A stretch of 64,000 bases of DNA from Sedimenticola hydrogenitrophicus (GCF_025175675.1 NZ_JANIOA010000014.1:43454-107453), one strand, 5' to 3'; counted from the first letter of the stretch, positions 51,777 through 63,667 are shown. The notes: generated by a model from the sequence alone, not told the origin. Program-made: numbers and translations.

Positions 51777-52397
51777 TTACTTGGAGTACAGCTCTACTAC
51801 CAGCTGTTCATTAATTTCCGCAGGCAGTTCGGAGCGGTCCGGCAGACGTTTAAAGGTACCCGTCATGCCCTTCGCATCGACCTCGATCCAGTCGACGGTG
51901 CCGAACTGTTCCGCGAGAGCCAGAGAACTTTGAATGCGCAGCTGGTTTTTTGATTTCTCGCGAACACTCACCACATCATCGACCTGGATATGGTAGGAGG
52001 GGATATTGACCACCTTACCGTTAACCTCGATGGATTTATGGCTTACGAGCTGCCGTGATTCAGAACGCGTGCTTCCGAAGCCCATCCGATAAACCACGTT
52101 ATCCAGACGGGTCTCGAGCAGACGCAACAGGTTATCACCTGTGGCACCCTTGCTCTGGGCCGCATTCTTGTAGTAGTTGCTGAACTGCTTCTCCATAATT
52201 CCATACATACGGCGCATCTTCTGCTTCTCACGAAGCTGCATACCGTAATCAGAGAGGCGGCGGCGCCGGTCAGTCGTCTGACCAGGCTGCTTTTCCATAT
52301 TACATTTTGATTCCAGGGAGCGAGCGCGGCTCTTCAGAAACAGGTCAGTGCCTTCTCTCCGGCTCAGCTTACACTTGGGACCGATATATCTTGCCAT
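51777..52397 (-). CDS. rpsD: 30S ribosomal protein S4
   Basis: This 206-residue primary 16S-binding protein starts [20 protein letters not shown] and contains an S4 RNA-binding domain ([20 protein letters not shown]). In E. coli S4 represses the alpha operon; whether that holds here cannot be read from the leader. It lies 19 bases after rpsK. Confidence 0.98.
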   Translation of the reverse strand: MARYIGPKCKLSRREGTDLFLKSRARSLESKCNMEKQPGQTTDRRRRLSDYGMQLREKQKMRRMYGIMEKQFSNYYKNAAQSKGATGDNLLRLLETRLDNVVYRMGFGSTRSESRQLVSHKSIEVNGKVVNIPSYHIQVDDVVSVREKSKNQLRIQSSLALAEQFGTVDWIEVDAKGMTGTFKRLPDRSELPAEINEQLVVELYSK

Positions 52398-52416
52398 GAT
52401 TATCTATAACTCCAGA

Positions 52417-52803
52417 TTAAACGCGACGCTTTTTAGGCGGGCGACAACCATTGTGCGGGATTGGGGTAACATCACAAATACTGGTGATCTTGAATCCTGC
52501 ATTATTCAGTGCGCGAACCGCAGACTCGCGTCCCGGGCCCGGGCCCTTGACATTGACATCAAGGTTTTTCACGCCGTAATCCTTGGCCCGCTCGCCAGCG
52601 CGATCGGCCGCGACCTGCGCAGCGAATGGCGTGCTCTTGCGCGAGCCACGGAATCCTGAACCACCCGCAGTTGCCCAGGACAAGACATTACCCTGACGAT
52701 CGGAAATGGTGACGATCGTATTGTTAAAGGAAGCGTGAATGTGGGCGACACCATCGGTGACGCTCTTTTTTACCTTCTTCCGCACGCTGCTCGGCTTTGC
52801 CAT
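52417..52803 (-). CDS. rpsK: 30S ribosomal protein S11
   Basis: This 128-residue protein contains the S11 core [20 protein letters not shown] and the end [20 protein letters not shown]. It forms part of the platform of the small subunit and lies 55 bases after rpsM. Confidence 0.98.
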   Translation of the reverse strand: MAKPSSVRKKVKKSVTDGVAHIHASFNNTIVTISDRQGNVLSWATAGGSGFRGSRKSTPFAAQVAADRAGERAKDYGVKNLDVNVKGPGPGRESAVRALNNAGFKITSICDVTPIPHNGCRPPKKRRV

Positions 52804-52858
52804 CTTTAATGTTCCTGTGAACTATATCGCTGTAAACAACCCGGTGACCGGATTGCTA

Positions 52859-53215
52859 TTATCTCTTGATCGGACGCCGCGGGCCTTTGCGGGTACGCGC
52901 ATTCGTTTTGGTACGCTGGCCACGCAGCGGCAGGCCGCGACGGTGACGAATTCCACGATTGCAACCAAGGTCCATCAGACGCTTGATGTTCATGGACACT
53001 TCACGACGAAGGTCGCCCTCGACCATAAACTTGGCGACTTCGGCACGAAGCGCCTCTACTTCACCTTCGGTCAGGTTTTGAATCTTTGCATCTTTTGCCA
53101 CACCCGCGGCCTCGCAGATACGAGCAGCACGGGTAGAACCGACTCCATAGATCTCGGTCAACGCGATGACCGCGTGCTTACGATCGGGAATGTTGACGCC
53201 TGCAATACGGGCCAT
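52859..53215 (-). CDS. rpsM: 30S ribosomal protein S13
   Basis: This 118-residue protein begins [20 protein letters not shown] and has the C-terminal [19 protein letters not shown] that contacts P-site tRNA. It is the first gene of the alpha operon segment, 93 bases after rpmJ. Confidence 0.98.
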   Translation of the reverse strand: MARIAGVNIPDRKHAVIALTEIYGVGSTRAARICEAAGVAKDAKIQNLTEGEVEALRAEVAKFMVEGDLRREVSMNIKRLMDLGCNRGIRHRRGLPLRGQRTKTNARTRKGPRRPIKR

Positions 53216-53308
53216 CAGGTAACTCCTAAAAATACAATTATCAGCTCACGTTGGGCGCGGTGAACGCGCAACTTTAACTGGATTTCTTCAACAAATCAAG
53301 CGAAAAGC

Positions 53309-53422
53309 TTAGCCTTGTCTCTGTTTATGCCTGGCTTCTTTGCAGATAACCCGCACCACGCCATTGCGCCGGACAATCTTGCAGTTCCTGCAAATCTTCT
53401 TTACAGACGCCCTTACTTTCAT
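53309..53422 (-). CDS. rpmJ: 50S ribosomal protein L36
   Basis: This 37-residue protein is [14 protein letters not shown].. through ..HKQRQG. The zinc set C11, C14, C27 and H32 is complete, so this is the zinc-binding (C+) form, whose counterpart in many bacteria is a zinc-free paralogue under Zur control. It sits between secY and rpsM, its usual place. Confidence 0.96.
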   Translation of the reverse strand: MKVRASVKKICRNCKIVRRNGVVRVICKEARHKQRQG

Positions 53423-53460
53423 GACTCAATCTCCAAAAATACCGTGGAATCTTATCGGCG

Positions 53461-54810
53461 TTAACGCAGCAAGCCTGCGCCGCCACCCTTCAGATTCGCC
53501 TTCTTCATCAACCCTTCATACTGGTGAGACATCATGTGTGCCTGCACCTGTGCCATGAAGTCCATGACGACAACAACGATGATCAACAAGGACGTTCCGC
53601 CAAAGTAGAAAGGAACATTCCAACCGACAATCAAAAATTCCGGCAGCAGACACACCGCCGTTATATAAATCGCACCTGCAAACGTCAGGCGGGACATCAC
53701 CTTATCGATATAGCGTGCCGTCTGCTCTCCCGGGCGATAACCTGGAATAAATGCCCCGGAACGCTTCAGGTTATCCGCCGTATCCTTCGAGTTGAATACC
53801 AGCGCCGTATAAAAGAAACAGAAAAACACTATAGCCAGGGCATAGAGCAGCACGTACAGCGGCTCGCCCGGGGAGATTTTGCCGACGATATCCTGCAGCC
53901 AGCGCATGTTCTCCTGGGTACCCAGCCACTGCCCCAGCGTCGATGGGAACAGGATGATGCTGGAGGCGAAGATCGGCGGAATAACGCCCGCCATATTCAG
54001 CTTCAGCGGCAGATGGCTGCTCTGCGCGGCAAACATCTTCCGACCCTGCTGACGCTTGGCATAGTTCACCGTGATCCGGCGCTGCCCCCGCTCTACGAAG
54101 ACAACGAAGGCGGTGACCGCGATCGCCAGGGCAAACAGGATCAAGACCGTCAGGGCGTTCATCTCACCGGTACGAACCAGTTCCAGGGTGCCGCCAATGG
54201 CCGACGGCAATCCGGCAACAATGCCTGCGAAAATGATCAGCGAGATCCCGTTACCGAGACCGCGTTCAGTGATCTGCTCACCCAACCACATCAAAAACAG
54301 CGTTCCTGTGACCAGCGAAACTGCCGCGGTCAGGATAAACCCGGGCCCTTGGTGCGAGACCACCGCTATGCCACCCGCCTGCTGTGATTGCAACGCAATC
54401 GCGATACCCACCGCCTGGAAGGTCGCCAGCACCACGGTACCATAACGGGTGTACTGGGTAATCGTACGCCGCCCCTGTTCACCCTCTTTTTTCAGCTGCT
54501 CCAGCTTGGGAATCACCGCGGACATCAGCTGCATGATAATCGATGCCGAGATGTACGGCATGATTCCCAGGGCAAACAGACTTGCCCTTTCCAGCGCGCC
54601 CCCGGAAAACATGTTGAACATGTCGAGGATGCCACCCTGCTGCTGGTCAAACAGGACCGCCACAGCCGCGGGATTCACCCCGGGTACCGGAATAAATGTA
54701 CCAATCCGGAATACCAACAGGGCGCCGATGACGAACAAAAGCCGCTGGCGTAGCTCGGTGAACTTACCTGCCGCGGCAAGGCCGCCGGCTTTTGTGCCCT
54801 GTCCAGCCAT
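53461..54810 (-). CDS. secY: Protein translocase subunit SecY
   Basis: This 449-residue channel protein of the Sec translocon has ten membrane helices. Family runs include [21 protein letters not shown], the plug region [20 protein letters not shown], and [16 protein letters not shown] loop [18 protein letters not shown]. Its start directly abuts the rplO stop, showing translational coupling inside the spc operon. Confidence 0.98.
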   Translation of the reverse strand: MAGQGTKAGGLAAAGKFTELRQRLLFVIGALLVFRIGTFIPVPGVNPAAVAVLFDQQQGGILDMFNMFSGGALERASLFALGIMPYISASIIMQLMSAVIPKLEQLKKEGEQGRRTITQYTRYGTVVLATFQAVGIAIALQSQQAGGIAVVSHQGPGFILTAAVSLVTGTLFLMWLGEQITERGLGNGISLIIFAGIVAGLPSAIGGTLELVRTGEMNALTVLILFALAIAVTAFVVFVERGQRRITVNYAKRQQGRKMFAAQSSHLPLKLNMAGVIPPIFASSIILFPSTLGQWLGTQENMRWLQDIVGKISPGEPLYVLLYALAIVFFCFFYTALVFNSKDTADNLKRSGAFIPGYRPGEQTARYIDKVMSRLTFAGAIYITAVCLLPEFLIVGWNVPFYFGGTSLLIIVVVVMDFMAQVQAHMMSHQYEGLMKKANLKGGGAGLLR

Positions 54811-55245
54811 TTATTCCTCTATCTTCCCGCCAGCCGCCTCGATGGCAGCCCGCGCGCCTTTGGTGACGCCCAATCCACGAACGGTTACCGCCTTTTCGAT
54901 GGTACCGGAAAGAATGATCTTGGCGCGCTTCATGATGGAAGGCAGTACGTTGGCCTGGTAAAGCGCCTTCATATCGACCACCTCACCGTCCACCTTGGCC
55001 AGTTCGCTCAGCCTCACCTCGGCAGTGATCCTGCCTTTCCGGGAGGTAAACCCAACCTTCGGCAAGCGGCGCTGCAGCGGCATCTGGCCGCCCTCGAAAC
55101 CCACTCTATGAAAACCGCCGGACCGCGATTTTTGGCCCTTATGACCACGACCGGCCGTTTTTCCAAGACCGCTGCCGATGCCGCGACCAACGCGCTTGGC
55201 ATCGGTTGTCGCGCCTTCTGCAGGCTTAATGGTATTCAGACGCAT
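54811..55245 (-). CDS. rplO: 50S ribosomal protein L15
   Basis: This 144-residue protein has the glycine-rich RNA-binding start [20 protein letters not shown] and the conserved end [14 protein letters not shown]. It lies one base after rpmD. Confidence 0.98.
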   Translation of the reverse strand: MRLNTIKPAEGATTDAKRVGRGIGSGLGKTAGRGHKGQKSRSGGFHRVGFEGGQMPLQRRLPKVGFTSRKGRITAEVRLSELAKVDGEVVDMKALYQANVLPSIMKRAKIILSGTIEKAVTVRGLGVTKGARAAIEAAGGKIEE

Positions 55246-55246
55246 T

Positions 55247-55435
55247 TCAAGCCTCCTCTACCTGAACCATGTAGCTGACTTTATTCACCATGCCACGGGT
55301 CGCAGGAGTATCTTCCACCAGTACACTGTGACGAATACGCCGAAGCCCCAAACCGCGGACACAGGCCTTATGACTCTCAAGCCGGCCATGCGCACTGCGG
55401 ACCAGGGTCACTTTCATCATCTTTTTTTCACTCAT
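55247..55435 (-). CDS. rpmD: 50S ribosomal protein L30
   Basis: This 62-residue protein carries the L30 signature [20 protein letters not shown] and GLRRIRHSV. It lies three bases after rpsE. Confidence 0.96.
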   Translation of the reverse strand: MSEKKMMKVTLVRSAHGRLESHKACVRGLGLRRIRHSVLVEDTPATRGMVNKVSYMVQVEEA

Positions 55436-55438
55436 GAC

Positions 55439-55945
55439 CTACCCCAGGATCTCTTTGACCGATTTGCCACGCTTGGCGGCCACGGTCTCAGGATCAGTCA
55501 TCTCGGTCAGCGCATTTACCGTCGCGCGGACCACGTTGATCGGATTGTTTGTGCCTATGCACTTGGCCAGAACATTGTGCACGCCTACCGCCTCACAGAC
55601 GGCACGCATGGCGCCGCCGGCGATGATACCGGTACCTTCTGACGCCGGCTGCATATAGACCTTGGCCGCGCCATGTCGACCGATCAGCGGATACTGCAGC
55701 GTATCGCCATTCAGTTTCGCAGTGCGCAGATTCTGGCGCGCGTTTTCCATCGCTTTTTGAATGGCGATAGGCACTTCACGCGCCTTGCCGCTACCGAAGC
55801 CGACCTTGCCATTACCATCACCCACAACCGCGAGTGCCGCGAATCCAAAAACACGACCACCCTTGACCACTTTCGCGACTCGGTTGACGTTGATCAGTTT
55901 TTCAATCAGATCGTCACCTTCCGGCCTTTCATTGAATTTCGACAT
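55439..55945 (-). CDS. rpsE: 30S ribosomal protein S5
   Basis: This 168-residue protein contains the double-stranded RNA-binding S5 domain ([19 protein letters not shown]) and [16 protein letters not shown]. It acts in decoding accuracy with S4. It lies ten bases after rplR. Confidence 0.98.
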   Translation of the reverse strand: MSKFNERPEGDDLIEKLINVNRVAKVVKGGRVFGFAALAVVGDGNGKVGFGSGKAREVPIAIQKAMENARQNLRTAKLNGDTLQYPLIGRHGAAKVYMQPASEGTGIIAGGAMRAVCEAVGVHNVLAKCIGTNNPINVVRATVNALTEMTDPETVAAKRGKSVKEILG

Positions 55946-55955
55946 AGCCTGCCCC

Positions 55956-56312
55956 TTAGAACTTAAGACCGTTTTCGCGGGCAGCGTCAGCCAACGCCTT
56001 TACCCGGCCGTGATATTTAAAACCGGCACGATCGAACGCAACACTTTCGACACCAGCAGCCTTGGCTCGCTCCGCAATGGCCTTGCCGACAATCGCTGCG
56101 GCAGTGCTATTACCAGACGCCCCTTCCAGTTGCGCCCTTACATCTTTTTCCACGGTTGATGCGCTGGCGATCACTTGGGATCCGTTGGGCGCAATCACCT
56201 GGGCATACATATGTCTCGGAGTACGAAAGATGGTCAGACGATTGACCGCCAGTTCGCGAATCTTTGCACGAGCTCTGCGAGCGCGGCGTAAACGTGTAGT
56301 TTTCTTGTCCAT
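55956..56312 (-). CDS. rplR: 50S ribosomal protein L18
   Basis: This 118-residue protein binds 5S rRNA. It shows [38 protein letters not shown] and the closing [17 protein letters not shown]. Confidence 0.98.
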   Translation of the reverse strand: MDKKTTRLRRARRARAKIRELAVNRLTIFRTPRHMYAQVIAPNGSQVIASASTVEKDVRAQLEGASGNSTAAAIVGKAIAERAKAAGVESVAFDRAGFKYHGRVKALADAARENGLKF

Positions 56313-56323
56313 CTCAGTATGAC

Positions 56324-56857
56324 CTATTTTTTCTTGGCTTCTTTACGGGCAACATGCTCATCGGCATACCGCACACCCTTGCCTTTATAAGGCTCGGGTG
56401 GACGGTAGGCGCGAATCTCCGCGGAGACCTGGCCGACACGTTGCTTGTCGCACCCAGACACTACAATTTCGGTCTGGCTGGGGGTTTCGATTGTGATTCC
56501 CTCAGGGATCGGATAATCCACAGGATGAGAGAAACCAAGATTCATATTCAGAACATCACCTTTGGCCTGCGCACGATAACCGACGCCGATCAATTGCAAC
56601 TTCTTCTGAAAACCGGTGCTGACACCAGTCACCATATTTCCGACCAGCGCCCTGAAGGTACCGGCCATTGCCCACTCGTTGCGGCCTTCCTGTACAGGAA
56701 CAACGCGAAGCGTGTCGCCATCATTCTTGATGGTGACAAATGCATGCAGGCCGAGTGTCATGGTTCCCTTGCTACCTTTCACGGTCAGTTCGCTGCCGTT
56801 CAGGTTAACATCCACGCCGGCAGGCAGGGGTATCGGATTCTTTGCTACACGAGACAT
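56324..56857 (-). CDS. rplF: 50S ribosomal protein L6
   Basis: This 177-residue protein has two repeated L6 folds and the family end [20 protein letters not shown]. It sits near the factor-binding site of the large subunit. It lies 14 bases after rpsH. Confidence 0.98.
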   Translation of the reverse strand: MSRVAKNPIPLPAGVDVNLNGSELTVKGSKGTMTLGLHAFVTIKNDGDTLRVVPVQEGRNEWAMAGTFRALVGNMVTGVSTGFQKKLQLIGVGYRAQAKGDVLNMNLGFSHPVDYPIPEGITIETPSQTEIVVSGCDKQRVGQVSAEIRAYRPPEPYKGKGVRYADEHVARKEAKKK

Positions 56858-56871
56858 TTCAATCCCTCCGA

Positions 56872-57267
56872 TTAAGCCACGTAAGCGACGACTTCGCCGC
56901 CTTGACCAGTGGAACGGGCCGCGCGATCCGTCATCAAACCCTGCGAGGTTGAAATGATGGCGACGCCGAGTCCGCCGCGTACTTTCGGGAGCTCTTTGCT
57001 ACCCTTATAGATACGCAGGCCAGGACGGCTTACGCGCTGGACCATCTCGATTACCGGTTTACCCTGGAAGTATTTAAGGTCTATCTGGAGTGTAGACTTA
57101 TTGTCCTTGGCCTCGACATTGAAACCGGCAATATAGCCTTCATCGAGAAGCAGCTGCGCTACGGCAACCTTCTTCTTGGAAGATGGCATGGACACAGCCA
57201 CCTTGGAAACTTGTTGACCATTACGAATACGCGTCAGCATATCCGCGATCGGATCAGACATACTCAT
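56872..57267 (-). CDS. rpsH: 30S ribosomal protein S8
   Basis: This 131-residue protein starts [20 protein letters not shown] and ends [22 protein letters not shown]8 is a central assembly protein and, in E. coli, the feedback repressor of the spc operon. An unusually long 107-base spacer with two hairpins precedes it. Confidence 0.98.
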   Translation of the reverse strand: MSMSDPIADMLTRIRNGQQVSKVAVSMPSSKKKVAVAQLLLDEGYIAGFNVEAKDNKSTLQIDLKYFQGKPVIEMVQRVSRPGLRIYKGSKELPKVRGGLGVAIISTSQGLMTDRAARSTGQGGEVVAYVA

Positions 57268-57374
57268 TTTTTAAATCCCCAGGGTCAGCCGCCTTAATCA
57301 GACGCGATACCCAAACGATTGACAGAAACCCGCCTGCCGGCGGGTGCACCCTGAAAAGGGTGGTGTATTCTACA
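57268..57374 (-). other. Structured spacer between rpsN and rpsH
   Basis: Most genes of the spc block are separated by 1-20 bases; this gap is 107. On the minus strand it contains CACCC..GGGTG (57347-57362) and then a perfect seven-bp hairpin ACCCGCC/GGCGGGT (57328-57345). No T-run follows, so a full terminator is unlikely. Possible roles are RNA processing, attenuation or protein binding. Confidence 0.45.
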
Positions 57375-57680
57375 TCACCAGCTGGCTTTTACAAGCCCTG
57401 GAACATCACCACGCATGGCCGCTTCACGGAGCTTGTTTCGACACAGGCCAAACTTGCGGTAAACACCGTGCGGACGCCCGGTCACCCGACAGCGATTACG
57501 CTGACGCGAACGGCTGGCATCCCTTGGCATCTTCTGCAGTTTCTGCACCGCCTCATCGACCTGCTCATGACTGCTAGCAGGGTTGCTGATGGTAGCCTTG
57601 AGTTGTTTACGCTTTTCCGCGTACTTCTCAACAATCTTTGCCCGCTTTACTTCACGCGCGATCATGCTCTTTTTTGCCAT
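57375..57680 (-). CDS. rpsN: 30S ribosomal protein S14
   Basis: The 101-residue start at [20 protein letters not shown] fits the long, zinc-free (C-) form of S14; the frame extends 24 residues upstream into rplE without family support. The end [18 protein letters not shown] is typical. Confidence 0.97.
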   Translation of the reverse strand: MAKKSMIAREVKRAKIVEKYAEKRKQLKATISNPASSHEQVDEAVQKLQKMPRDASRSRQRNRCRVTGRPHGVYRKFGLCRNKLREAAMRGDVPGLVKASW

Positions 57681-57696
57681 GCGATTCTGCTCTGTT

Positions 57697-58236
57697 TCAG
57701 TTCTTGAAAGGAAAATTGAACGCTTCAAGAAGCGCGCGACCTTCCGCATCATTCTTTGCAGTGGTGGTAATTACGATATCCAGTCCACGCAGCGTGTCGA
57801 TCTTATCAAAATCGATCTCCGGGAACATGATCTGCTCCTTCACACCCATGCTGTAATTGCCCCGCCCATCGAACGACTTCGGATTCAGTCCGCGGAAATC
57901 CCGGATACGGGGAATCGCCACGTTGATCAGCCGATCGAGGAATTCATACATCCGATCACTGCGCAGGGTCACCTTGCAGCCAATCGGCCAGCCTTCACGG
58001 ACCTTGAAGCCTGCCACGGATTTGCGCGCCATGGTAACGACTGCCTTCTGACCGGCAATCTTCTCCATATCGCTGACCGCGAACTCGAGGACTTTCTTGT
58101 CGCCCAGTGCCTCGCCGACACCCATATTCAGGGTGATCTTGGTTATCCGCGGAACTTCCATCACGCTCTTGAAGCTAAACTGATCTTTCAGCTTACCCAC
58201 GAGTTCGTCGCGGTAGACCTGTTGTAATCTTGCCAT
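57697..58236 (-). CDS. rplE: 50S ribosomal protein L5
   Basis: This 179-residue protein binds 5S rRNA and the central protuberance. I start at [20 protein letters not shown]; the longer frame would overlap rplX. The conserved [19 protein letters not shown] and [20 protein letters not shown] are present. Confidence 0.98.
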   Translation of the reverse strand: MARLQQVYRDELVGKLKDQFSFKSVMEVPRITKITLNMGVGEALGDKKVLEFAVSDMEKIAGQKAVVTMARKSVAGFKVREGWPIGCKVTLRSDRMYEFLDRLINVAIPRIRDFRGLNPKSFDGRGNYSMGVKEQIMFPEIDFDKIDTLRGLDIVITTTAKNDAEGRALLEAFNFPFKN

Positions 58237-58249
58237 CTTTCTATCCGCC

Positions 58250-58570
58250 TCAGATATCCACGACTTCGCCATTAGACTTGAAGTAGCGCACCTTGCGCCC
58301 ATCTTCCAGCGTCTTTATACCCACCCGATCGGCCTTGCCGGTATTGGGGTTGTATACGGCAACATTGGAAGCGTCGATGGGCATCTCTTTATCCAGTATG
58401 CCGCCTTGCTCACCCTTTGCCGGATTGGCCTTGGTGTGTTTTTTAACAATGTTGATATTTTCAACAACGACCTTTTCGTCAATCACCCGCAGTACAGTTC
58501 CCTGCTTGCCTTTATCCTTTCCGGCGAGGACGACCACCTGGTCACCTTTCTTGATCTTACGCATAGCCAT
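58250..58570 (-). CDS. rplX: 50S ribosomal protein L24
   Basis: This 106-residue protein has the KOW motif [29 protein letters not shown] is six bases before the first ATG, favouring MAMRKIKK over MRKIKK. It is an assembly initiator of the large subunit. Confidence 0.97.
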   Translation of the reverse strand: MAMRKIKKGDQVVVLAGKDKGKQGTVLRVIDEKVVVENINIVKKHTKANPAKGEQGGILDKEMPIDASNVAVYNPNTGKADRVGIKTLEDGRKVRYFKSNGEVVDI

Positions 58571-58580
58571 GATTCACCCC

Positions 58581-58949
58581 TTAGAGTACTTCAGGCGCGA
58601 GCGAGATGATCTTCATGAATCGCTCGCTGCGCAGTTCACGGGTAACCGGTCCAAAAATACGGGTTCCGATCGGCTGCAGTTGCGTGTTCAACAGGACAGC
58701 GGCATTGCCGTCAAAACGGATCAAGGATCCATCCGGACGTCTTACGCCTTTCCTGGTACGCACAACTACCGCATTGTATACATCACCTTTCTTCACTTTG
58801 CCGCGGGGAATGGCGTCTTTGACGCTCACTTTGATAATGTCCCCGATACCAGCATAGCGACGGTGTGATCCGCCCAGCACCTTTATGCACTGAACTCGCT
58901 TTGCGCCACTGTTATCGGCGACGTTAAGCATTGTCTGCATCTGGATCAT
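58581..58949 (-). CDS. rplN: 50S ribosomal protein L14
   Basis: This 122-residue protein starts [20 protein letters not shown] and ends LAPEVL. It is the first gene of the spc block, 59 bases after rpsQ, where a separate promoter exists in E. coli; I cannot confirm one here. Confidence 0.98.
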   Translation of the reverse strand: MIQMQTMLNVADNSGAKRVQCIKVLGGSHRRYAGIGDIIKVSVKDAIPRGKVKKGDVYNAVVVRTRKGVRRPDGSLIRFDGNAAVLLNTQLQPIGTRIFGPVTRELRSERFMKIISLAPEVL

Positions 58950-59008
58950 TGGTCTATCCCAATTAAATTATCACTAAACCGAAATCGTACGATTTACCGG
59001 TGTCTACC

Positions 59009-59269
59009 TCAGGTCGCCTTTGTGACAACCTTGACCAGACGCCAAGCCTTGCTCTTGGAGAGCGGGCGGCACTGCTCGACCACCACCATATCGCCGATAC
59101 CACACTCATTGGCTTCATCATGGGCATGCACCTTGGTGGACCGACGAATGAACTTGCCATAAATCGGGTGCTTCACCGTGCGTTCGACCAGGACGGTAAT
59201 GCTCTTGTCCATCTTATCGCTGACCACGCGGCCTTCGAGTGTGCGATTGCTGTTGCTCTGATCGCTCAT
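59009..59269 (-). CDS. rpsQ: 30S ribosomal protein S17
   Basis: This 86-residue OB-fold protein contains [20 protein letters not shown] and the closing [11 protein letters not shown]. Its ATG overlaps the rpmC stop by four bases. Confidence 0.98.
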   Translation of the reverse strand: MSDQSNSNRTLEGRVVSDKMDKSITVLVERTVKHPIYGKFIRRSTKVHAHDEANECGIGDMVVVEQCRPLSKSKAWRLVKVVTKAT

Positions 59270-59466
59270 GATGCTTCACCTACACCTTTCTCATTCAGCA
59301 ATGTCTTCACCCGGGCAATCTCTTTCCTTACCCGTCGCATCTCCGACGGGCGCGACAACTGACCAGTGCCCTGCTGCATACGCAGATTGAACTGCTCTTT
59401 ACGCAGCTCCAGTAATGCCCCCTCAAGCTCAGCAGGGCTCTTTTGACGAAGTTCACTCGCGCTCAT
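59266..59466 (-). CDS. rpmC: 50S ribosomal protein L29
   Basis: This 66-residue helical protein begins [21 protein letters not shown] start at the ATG that shares one base with the rplP stop (TGATG); a GTG one codon earlier is in frame. It sits near the exit tunnel. Confidence 0.96.
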   Translation of the reverse strand: MSASELRQKSPAELEGALLELRKEQFNLRMQQGTGQLSRPSEMRRVRKEIARVKTLLNEKGVGEAS

Positions 59467-59879
59467 CACATTACCGTCCGTTTGATGAAGGCGGTCTTGA
59501 ACGGCAGTTTGGCAGCTGCAAGCTGGAACGCATCACGCGCCATCTCTTCAGAAACACCTTCAATTTCATAAAGTACGCGGCCGGGCTGAATCAAGGCAAC
59601 CCAGTACTCGACACTACCTTTACCCTTACCCTGACGCACTTCCAAAGGCTTCTTGGTAATTGGCTTGTCGGGAAAAACGCGTATCCACATTTTCCCGCCA
59701 CGCTTCACGGTACGGGTGATGGTACGCCGGGCAGCCTCGATCTGACGCGAGGTCATACGACCGCGATCAACGGCCTGCAGGCCGTATTCACCGAAGCTAA
59801 CCTTGTTGCCCCGGTTCGCCAGGCCGCGATTGCGGCCCTTCATCTGTTTACGGAATTTAGTCCGCTTTGGCAATAACAT
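59466..59879 (-). CDS. rplP: 50S ribosomal protein L16
   Basis: This 137-residue protein starts [20 protein letters not shown] and contains [20 protein letters not shown]. It organises the A-site tRNA region. It is three bases after rpsC. Confidence 0.98.
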   Translation of the reverse strand: MLLPKRTKFRKQMKGRNRGLANRGNKVSFGEYGLQAVDRGRMTSRQIEAARRTITRTVKRGGKMWIRVFPDKPITKKPLEVRQGKGKGSVEYWVALIQPGRVLYEIEGVSEEMARDAFQLAAAKLPFKTAFIKRTVM

Positions 59880-59882
59880 GAC

Positions 59883-60575
59883 TTAATCCTTCTTACGCGG
59901 TGCTTTACGACGCGCAGGTTTTGGTGCAGCTTCGTCCTGAACCGCGTCACCAAAGACTTCGCCTTTGAAAATCCAAACCTTCACACCGATGATTCCATAG
60001 GTGGTCTTGGCTTCCGCAAAACCGTAATCGATGTCAGCACGCAGTGTGTGAAGTGGTACCCGGCCTTCCCGATACCATTCGTTACGGGCAATTTCAGCAC
60101 CATTCAACCGGCCTGAAATATTCACCTTGATCCCGCCCGCGCCCAGGCGCATCGCTGTCTGCACAGAACGTTTCATCGCCCGGCGGAACATGACACGACG
60201 CTCCAGCTGCTGGGTGATGCCCTCGGCGACCAGCTGCGCATCCAGTTCCGGCTTACGAATCTCTTCTACGCTGATATGTGCCGGGATACCCATGCGCCTG
60301 GATACCTCTTCGCGCAGGGTGTTGATATCCTCGCCCTTCTTGCCGATCACGATACCCGGGCGCGCCGAGTGAATGGTCACGTGGGCATTTTTCGCGGGGC
60401 GATCGATCTGGATACGGCTCACCGAGGCCTGGGAAAGACGTTTTTTCAAATAGTCTCTCACCGCAAGGTCGGTATTCAGCATATCGGCATAATCTTTGGA
60501 GTCGGCATACCATTTCGACGTCCACTGCTTGACGATGCCAAGACGAATTCCTATTGGATGTACTTTCTGACCCAT
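59883..60575 (-). CDS. rpsC: 30S ribosomal protein S3
   Basis: This 230-residue protein has a KH domain ([20 protein letters not shown]) and the S3 C-terminal domain ([20 protein letters not shown]), followed by a basic tail. It forms part of the mRNA entry tunnel and helicase. Confidence 0.98.
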   Translation of the reverse strand: MGQKVHPIGIRLGIVKQWTSKWYADSKDYADMLNTDLAVRDYLKKRLSQASVSRIQIDRPAKNAHVTIHSARPGIVIGKKGEDINTLREEVSRRMGIPAHISVEEIRKPELDAQLVAEGITQQLERRVMFRRAMKRSVQTAMRLGAGGIKVNISGRLNGAEIARNEWYREGRVPLHTLRADIDYGFAEAKTTYGIIGVKVWIFKGEVFGDAVQDEAAPKPARRKAPRKKD

Positions 60576-60584
60576 AACTCTGCC

Positions 60585-60917
60585 TTACCTGTCCGACACA
60601 ATCACGGTGAAGTGACTGGTACGCTTTAAAATACGAGCCGCACGGCCCTTTGCACGCGCCCTGATCCGCTTCATCGTCGGACCCTCATCGACCATCACCG
60701 AGGCAACCTTCAACTCGTCGATATCCGCGCCTTCATTGTTCTCTGCATTCGCAATCGCAGAATCCAGCAATTTTTTCATAAGGTCCGCGCCCTTCTTATT
60801 GCTGAAGGAGAGGATATTCAGAGCCTGCTCCACAGGCAGACCCCTGATCTGATCGGCGACCAGACGACCCTTCTGGGCCGAAATACGCGCAAAACGCAAT
60901 TTAGCAGCAGCCTGCAT
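60585..60917 (-). CDS. rplV: 50S ribosomal protein L22
   Basis: In this 110-residue protein the start [20 protein letters not shown] and the tunnel-lining hairpin region [20 protein letters not shown] are intact, with no visible macrolide-resistance insertion or deletion. Confidence 0.98.
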   Translation of the reverse strand: MQAAAKLRFARISAQKGRLVADQIRGLPVEQALNILSFSNKKGADLMKKLLDSAIANAENNEGADIDELKVASVMVDEGPTMKRIRARAKGRAARILKRTSHFTVIVSDR

Positions 60918-60931
60918 GGTTCCTACCCCGA

Positions 60932-61207
60932 TTATCGTTTCGATTTCTTGTCAGCCGCATGACCACGGAACGTCCGGGTCAGTGCAAACTCACCAAGCTT
61001 ATGGCCAATCATGTTCTCGGTGACAAGCACTGGAATATGCTGGCGCCCGTTATATACGGCAATTGTCAGACCAATCATATCTGGCAGCACCATTGAACGG
61101 CGGGACCATGTCTTAATCGGACGTTTGCTGTTACTCGCCACTGCTTCGTCCACTTTTTTCATCAAATGATGATCGACGAAGGGGCCTTTCTTAATTGAAC
61201 GTGGCAC
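60932..61207 (-). CDS. rpsS: 30S ribosomal protein S19
   Basis: This 91-residue protein starts [20 protein letters not shown] and contains [20 protein letters not shown]. It forms the head of the small subunit with S13. Confidence 0.98.
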   Translation of the reverse strand: MPRSIKKGPFVDHHLMKKVDEAVASNSKRPIKTWSRRSMVLPDMIGLTIAVYNGRQHIPVLVTENMIGHKLGEFALTRTFRGHAADKKSKR

Positions 61208-61228
61208 GTTAAATTACCTCGGTTCCAT

Positions 61229-62056
61229 TTACTTACGATTGCGCTGACGCACAATCATTGCATCAGTACGCTTATTGGTACGTGTCTTGTAACCCTTTGT
61301 AGGCACGCCCCAGGGACTGCACGGATGACGTCCGCCGGAGGTCCGGCCTTCACCACCACCATGCGGGTGATCCACCGGGTTCATGGCCACGCCGCGCACG
61401 GTTGGCCTGACTCCACGCCACCTGGACGCACCGGCCTTACCCAGCTTGCGCAGGCTGTGCTCGCTGTTGCCCACTTCGCCAATGGTTGCGCGACATTCGC
61501 TGCGAATCTTGCGCATCTCGCCGGAGCGGAGGCGCAGAGTAGCATATTCTCCCTCGCGTGCAACCAATTGCGCGGAAGTTCCGGCAGAACGGGCGATTTG
61601 CGCGCCCTTGCCAAGCTTCATTTCAATGCAGTGCACGTTGGTTCCGACCGGGATATTCCGCAGCGGCAGGCAGTTGCCCGGCTTGATGCCGGAATCCTCG
61701 CCTGACAGGACGGGGTCACCGGCAAGCAGACCCTTGGGCGCGATGATGTAGCGGCGCTCACCATCCGCGTACTTGATCAGTGCGATATTCGCGGTACGGT
61801 TCGGATCGTACTCCAGGCGTTCCACAACACCCGGGATACCGTCCTTGTCCCGCTTGAAATCAATCAAACGGTAACGCTGCTTATGACCGCCACCCTGGTG
61901 CCGAGCAGTGATGCGACCGTTATTGTTGCGACCGCCATTCTTGCTCTTCTGCTCCAGCAGCGGCCCGTGCGGGGCCCCTTTATGCAGCTCAGGATTTACC
62001 ACCTTAACCACAAACCGGCGACCTGCTGATGTTGGTCTGGTTTTTACAATAGCCAT
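61229..62056 (-). CDS. rplB: 50S ribosomal protein L2
   Basis: This 275-residue protein contains [20 protein letters not shown] and the catalytic-core segment [20 protein letters not shown] with its conserved histidine. It is a primary 23S-binding protein needed for peptidyl transfer. Confidence 0.98.
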   Translation of the reverse strand: MAIVKTRPTSAGRRFVVKVVNPELHKGAPHGPLLEQKSKNGGRNNNGRITARHQGGGHKQRYRLIDFKRDKDGIPGVVERLEYDPNRTANIALIKYADGERRYIIAPKGLLAGDPVLSGEDSGIKPGNCLPLRNIPVGTNVHCIEMKLGKGAQIARSAGTSAQLVAREGEYATLRLRSGEMRKIRSECRATIGEVGNSEHSLRKLGKAGASRWRGVRPTVRGVAMNPVDHPHGGGEGRTSGGRHPCSPWGVPTKGYKTRTNKRTDAMIVRQRNRK

Positions 62057-62095
62057 ACTCTTAATTCCGCTCTATTCGTTGCGCTAAAGGGCCGA

Positions 62096-62392
62096 TCAGG
62101 CACCCGCACCGAAGTCGATATCACTGCCCTCGGCCAGCCTGACATAGGCTTTTCGAACACCGTTACGACGACCTTTAATCTGACCGAAACGCTTGCTTTT
62201 GCCCTTGATGTTGACAACGCGCACGTTATCAACCGTGACATCGAACATCATTTCGACAGCCCGTTTAATCTCAGGCTTTTTGGCATCCGGCACAACCTTG
62301 AAGACAAACTGGCGGCTGACATCCGCAGCAATCGTACTTTTCTCGGAAATGACCGGTCCCAACAACACCTGCATCAGACGTTCTTTATTCAT
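62096..62392 (-). CDS. rplW: 50S ribosomal protein L23
   Basis: This 98-residue protein with [20 protein letters not shown] and [20 protein letters not shown] lies at the tunnel exit, where it docks trigger factor and SRP. Its ATG overlaps the rplD stop by four bases. Confidence 0.98.
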   Translation of the reverse strand: MNKERLMQVLLGPVISEKSTIAADVSRQFVFKVVPDAKKPEIKRAVEMMFDVTVDNVRVVNIKGKSKRFGQIKGRRNGVRKAYVRLAEGSDIDFGAGA

Positions 62393-63003
62393 GACAGGCT
62401 CGCCTCCAGCTGCTTCAGTGACTCGGAGGTTATGAGCACCTTGTCGAATCCGATCAAACTGACCGGGTCGAGCTCACGCACGTCACAGACATCAACCCCA
62501 TACAGATTCCGTGCCGCCAGGTAAAGGTTCTCATCCGGCTGTACGGCTACAATCAACACTTCTTTCATGCCGAGGTCATTCAGTTTCGAGACCAGTCCCT
62601 TGGTCTTCGGCGCTTCCACGGCGAAGTCCGAGACCACCACCATGCGCTCGGCGCGCAGCAGTTCGGACAGGATGGAGCGAATCGCGCCACGGTACATCTT
62701 GCGATTGACCTTCTGCGAATAGTCCCGCGGACGGGCCGCGAAGGTCACGCCACCGGTACGCCAGATCGGGCTCCTGCTGGTGCCCGCACGCGCACGACCG
62801 GTACCTTTCTGACGAAAAGGCTTGATACCGCCACCGCTCACATCAGAGCGGCTTTTTCCTGCCTTGGTGCCGGACCGTGCCGCCGCCATATACGCAGTGA
62901 CCACCTGATGGATCAGTGCTTCGTTATAATCGGCCGCAAATACCGCATCCGAAACCTGGATAGTCTCGGTGCCGCCATTGCCAGCCTGTACATTGAGGTC
63001 CAT
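62389..63003 (-). CDS. rplD: 50S ribosomal protein L4
   Basis: This 204-residue protein has the tunnel loop [20 protein letters not shown]. In E. coli L4 also represses the S10 operon through the leader, which lies outside this window. Confidence 0.98.
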   Translation of the reverse strand: MDLNVQAGNGGTETIQVSDAVFAADYNEALIHQVVTAYMAAARSGTKAGKSRSDVSGGGIKPFRQKGTGRARAGTSRSPIWRTGGVTFAARPRDYSQKVNRKMYRGAIRSILSELLRAERMVVVSDFAVEAPKTKGLVSKLNDLGMKEVLIVAVQPDENLYLAARNLYGVDVCDVRELDPVSLIGFDKVLITSESLKQLEASLS

Positions 63004-63009
63004 TTTTTA

Positions 63010-63657
63010 TTACCCCTTGTTCAGCATCTTGATCGCGGGCGTGATGATCACATCACCGCCACGGGAACCTGGCACAGCCCCTCTCACCAGCAACAGGTTA
63101 CGCTCGGCATCGACTCTCACTACCTGGAGATTCTGAATGGAGCGTTTCACGTTGCCCATATGGCCTGCCATCTTTTTACCTTTGAATACGCGGCCCGGCG
63201 TCTGACACTGTCCGATCGAGCCTGGCGCCCGGTGGGACAGTGAGTTGCCATGCGTGGCATCCTGCATCCGGAAACCATAACGCTTGACCGCGCCCTGGAA
63301 TCCCTTACCGATAGTGATACCGCGCACGTCGACAATCTGGCCGGCCTCGAACATGTCGACCTTGATTTCACCGCCGACTTCAAAGCCATCGACCTCACCT
63401 GTGGAGAGACGGAACTCCCACATGCCGCGTCCGGCCTCGACTCCCGCTTTCGCCAGGTGTCCGGCTTCCGGCTTGGATACCCTGGAGGCCTTGCGGCTTC
63501 CGGTGGTCACCTGAACCGCGCTGTATCCATCGTTTTCGATAGTACGCAACTGGGTAACACGATTGGGCTCTACTTCAATGACCGTCACCGGTACTGAAAC
63601 GCCTTCCTCGGTGAACACCCGAGTCATGCCGACTTTTCGTCCTACTATTCCTAACAT
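63010..63657 (-). CDS. rplC: 50S ribosomal protein L3
   Basis: This 215-residue protein starts at [19 protein letters not shown], with GAGG eight bases upstream; in-frame ATG and GTG codons lie two and three codons earlier. The core [20 protein letters not shown], whose Gln is methylated in E. coli, is conserved. Confidence 0.98.
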   Translation of the reverse strand: MLGIVGRKVGMTRVFTEEGVSVPVTVIEVEPNRVTQLRTIENDGYSAVQVTTGSRKASRVSKPEAGHLAKAGVEAGRGMWEFRLSTGEVDGFEVGGEIKVDMFEAGQIVDVRGITIGKGFQGAVKRYGFRMQDATHGNSLSHRAPGSIGQCQTPGRVFKGKKMAGHMGNVKRSIQNLQVVRVDAERNLLLVRGAVPGSRGGDVIITPAIKMLNKG

Positions 63658-63667
63658 CGTCATCACC

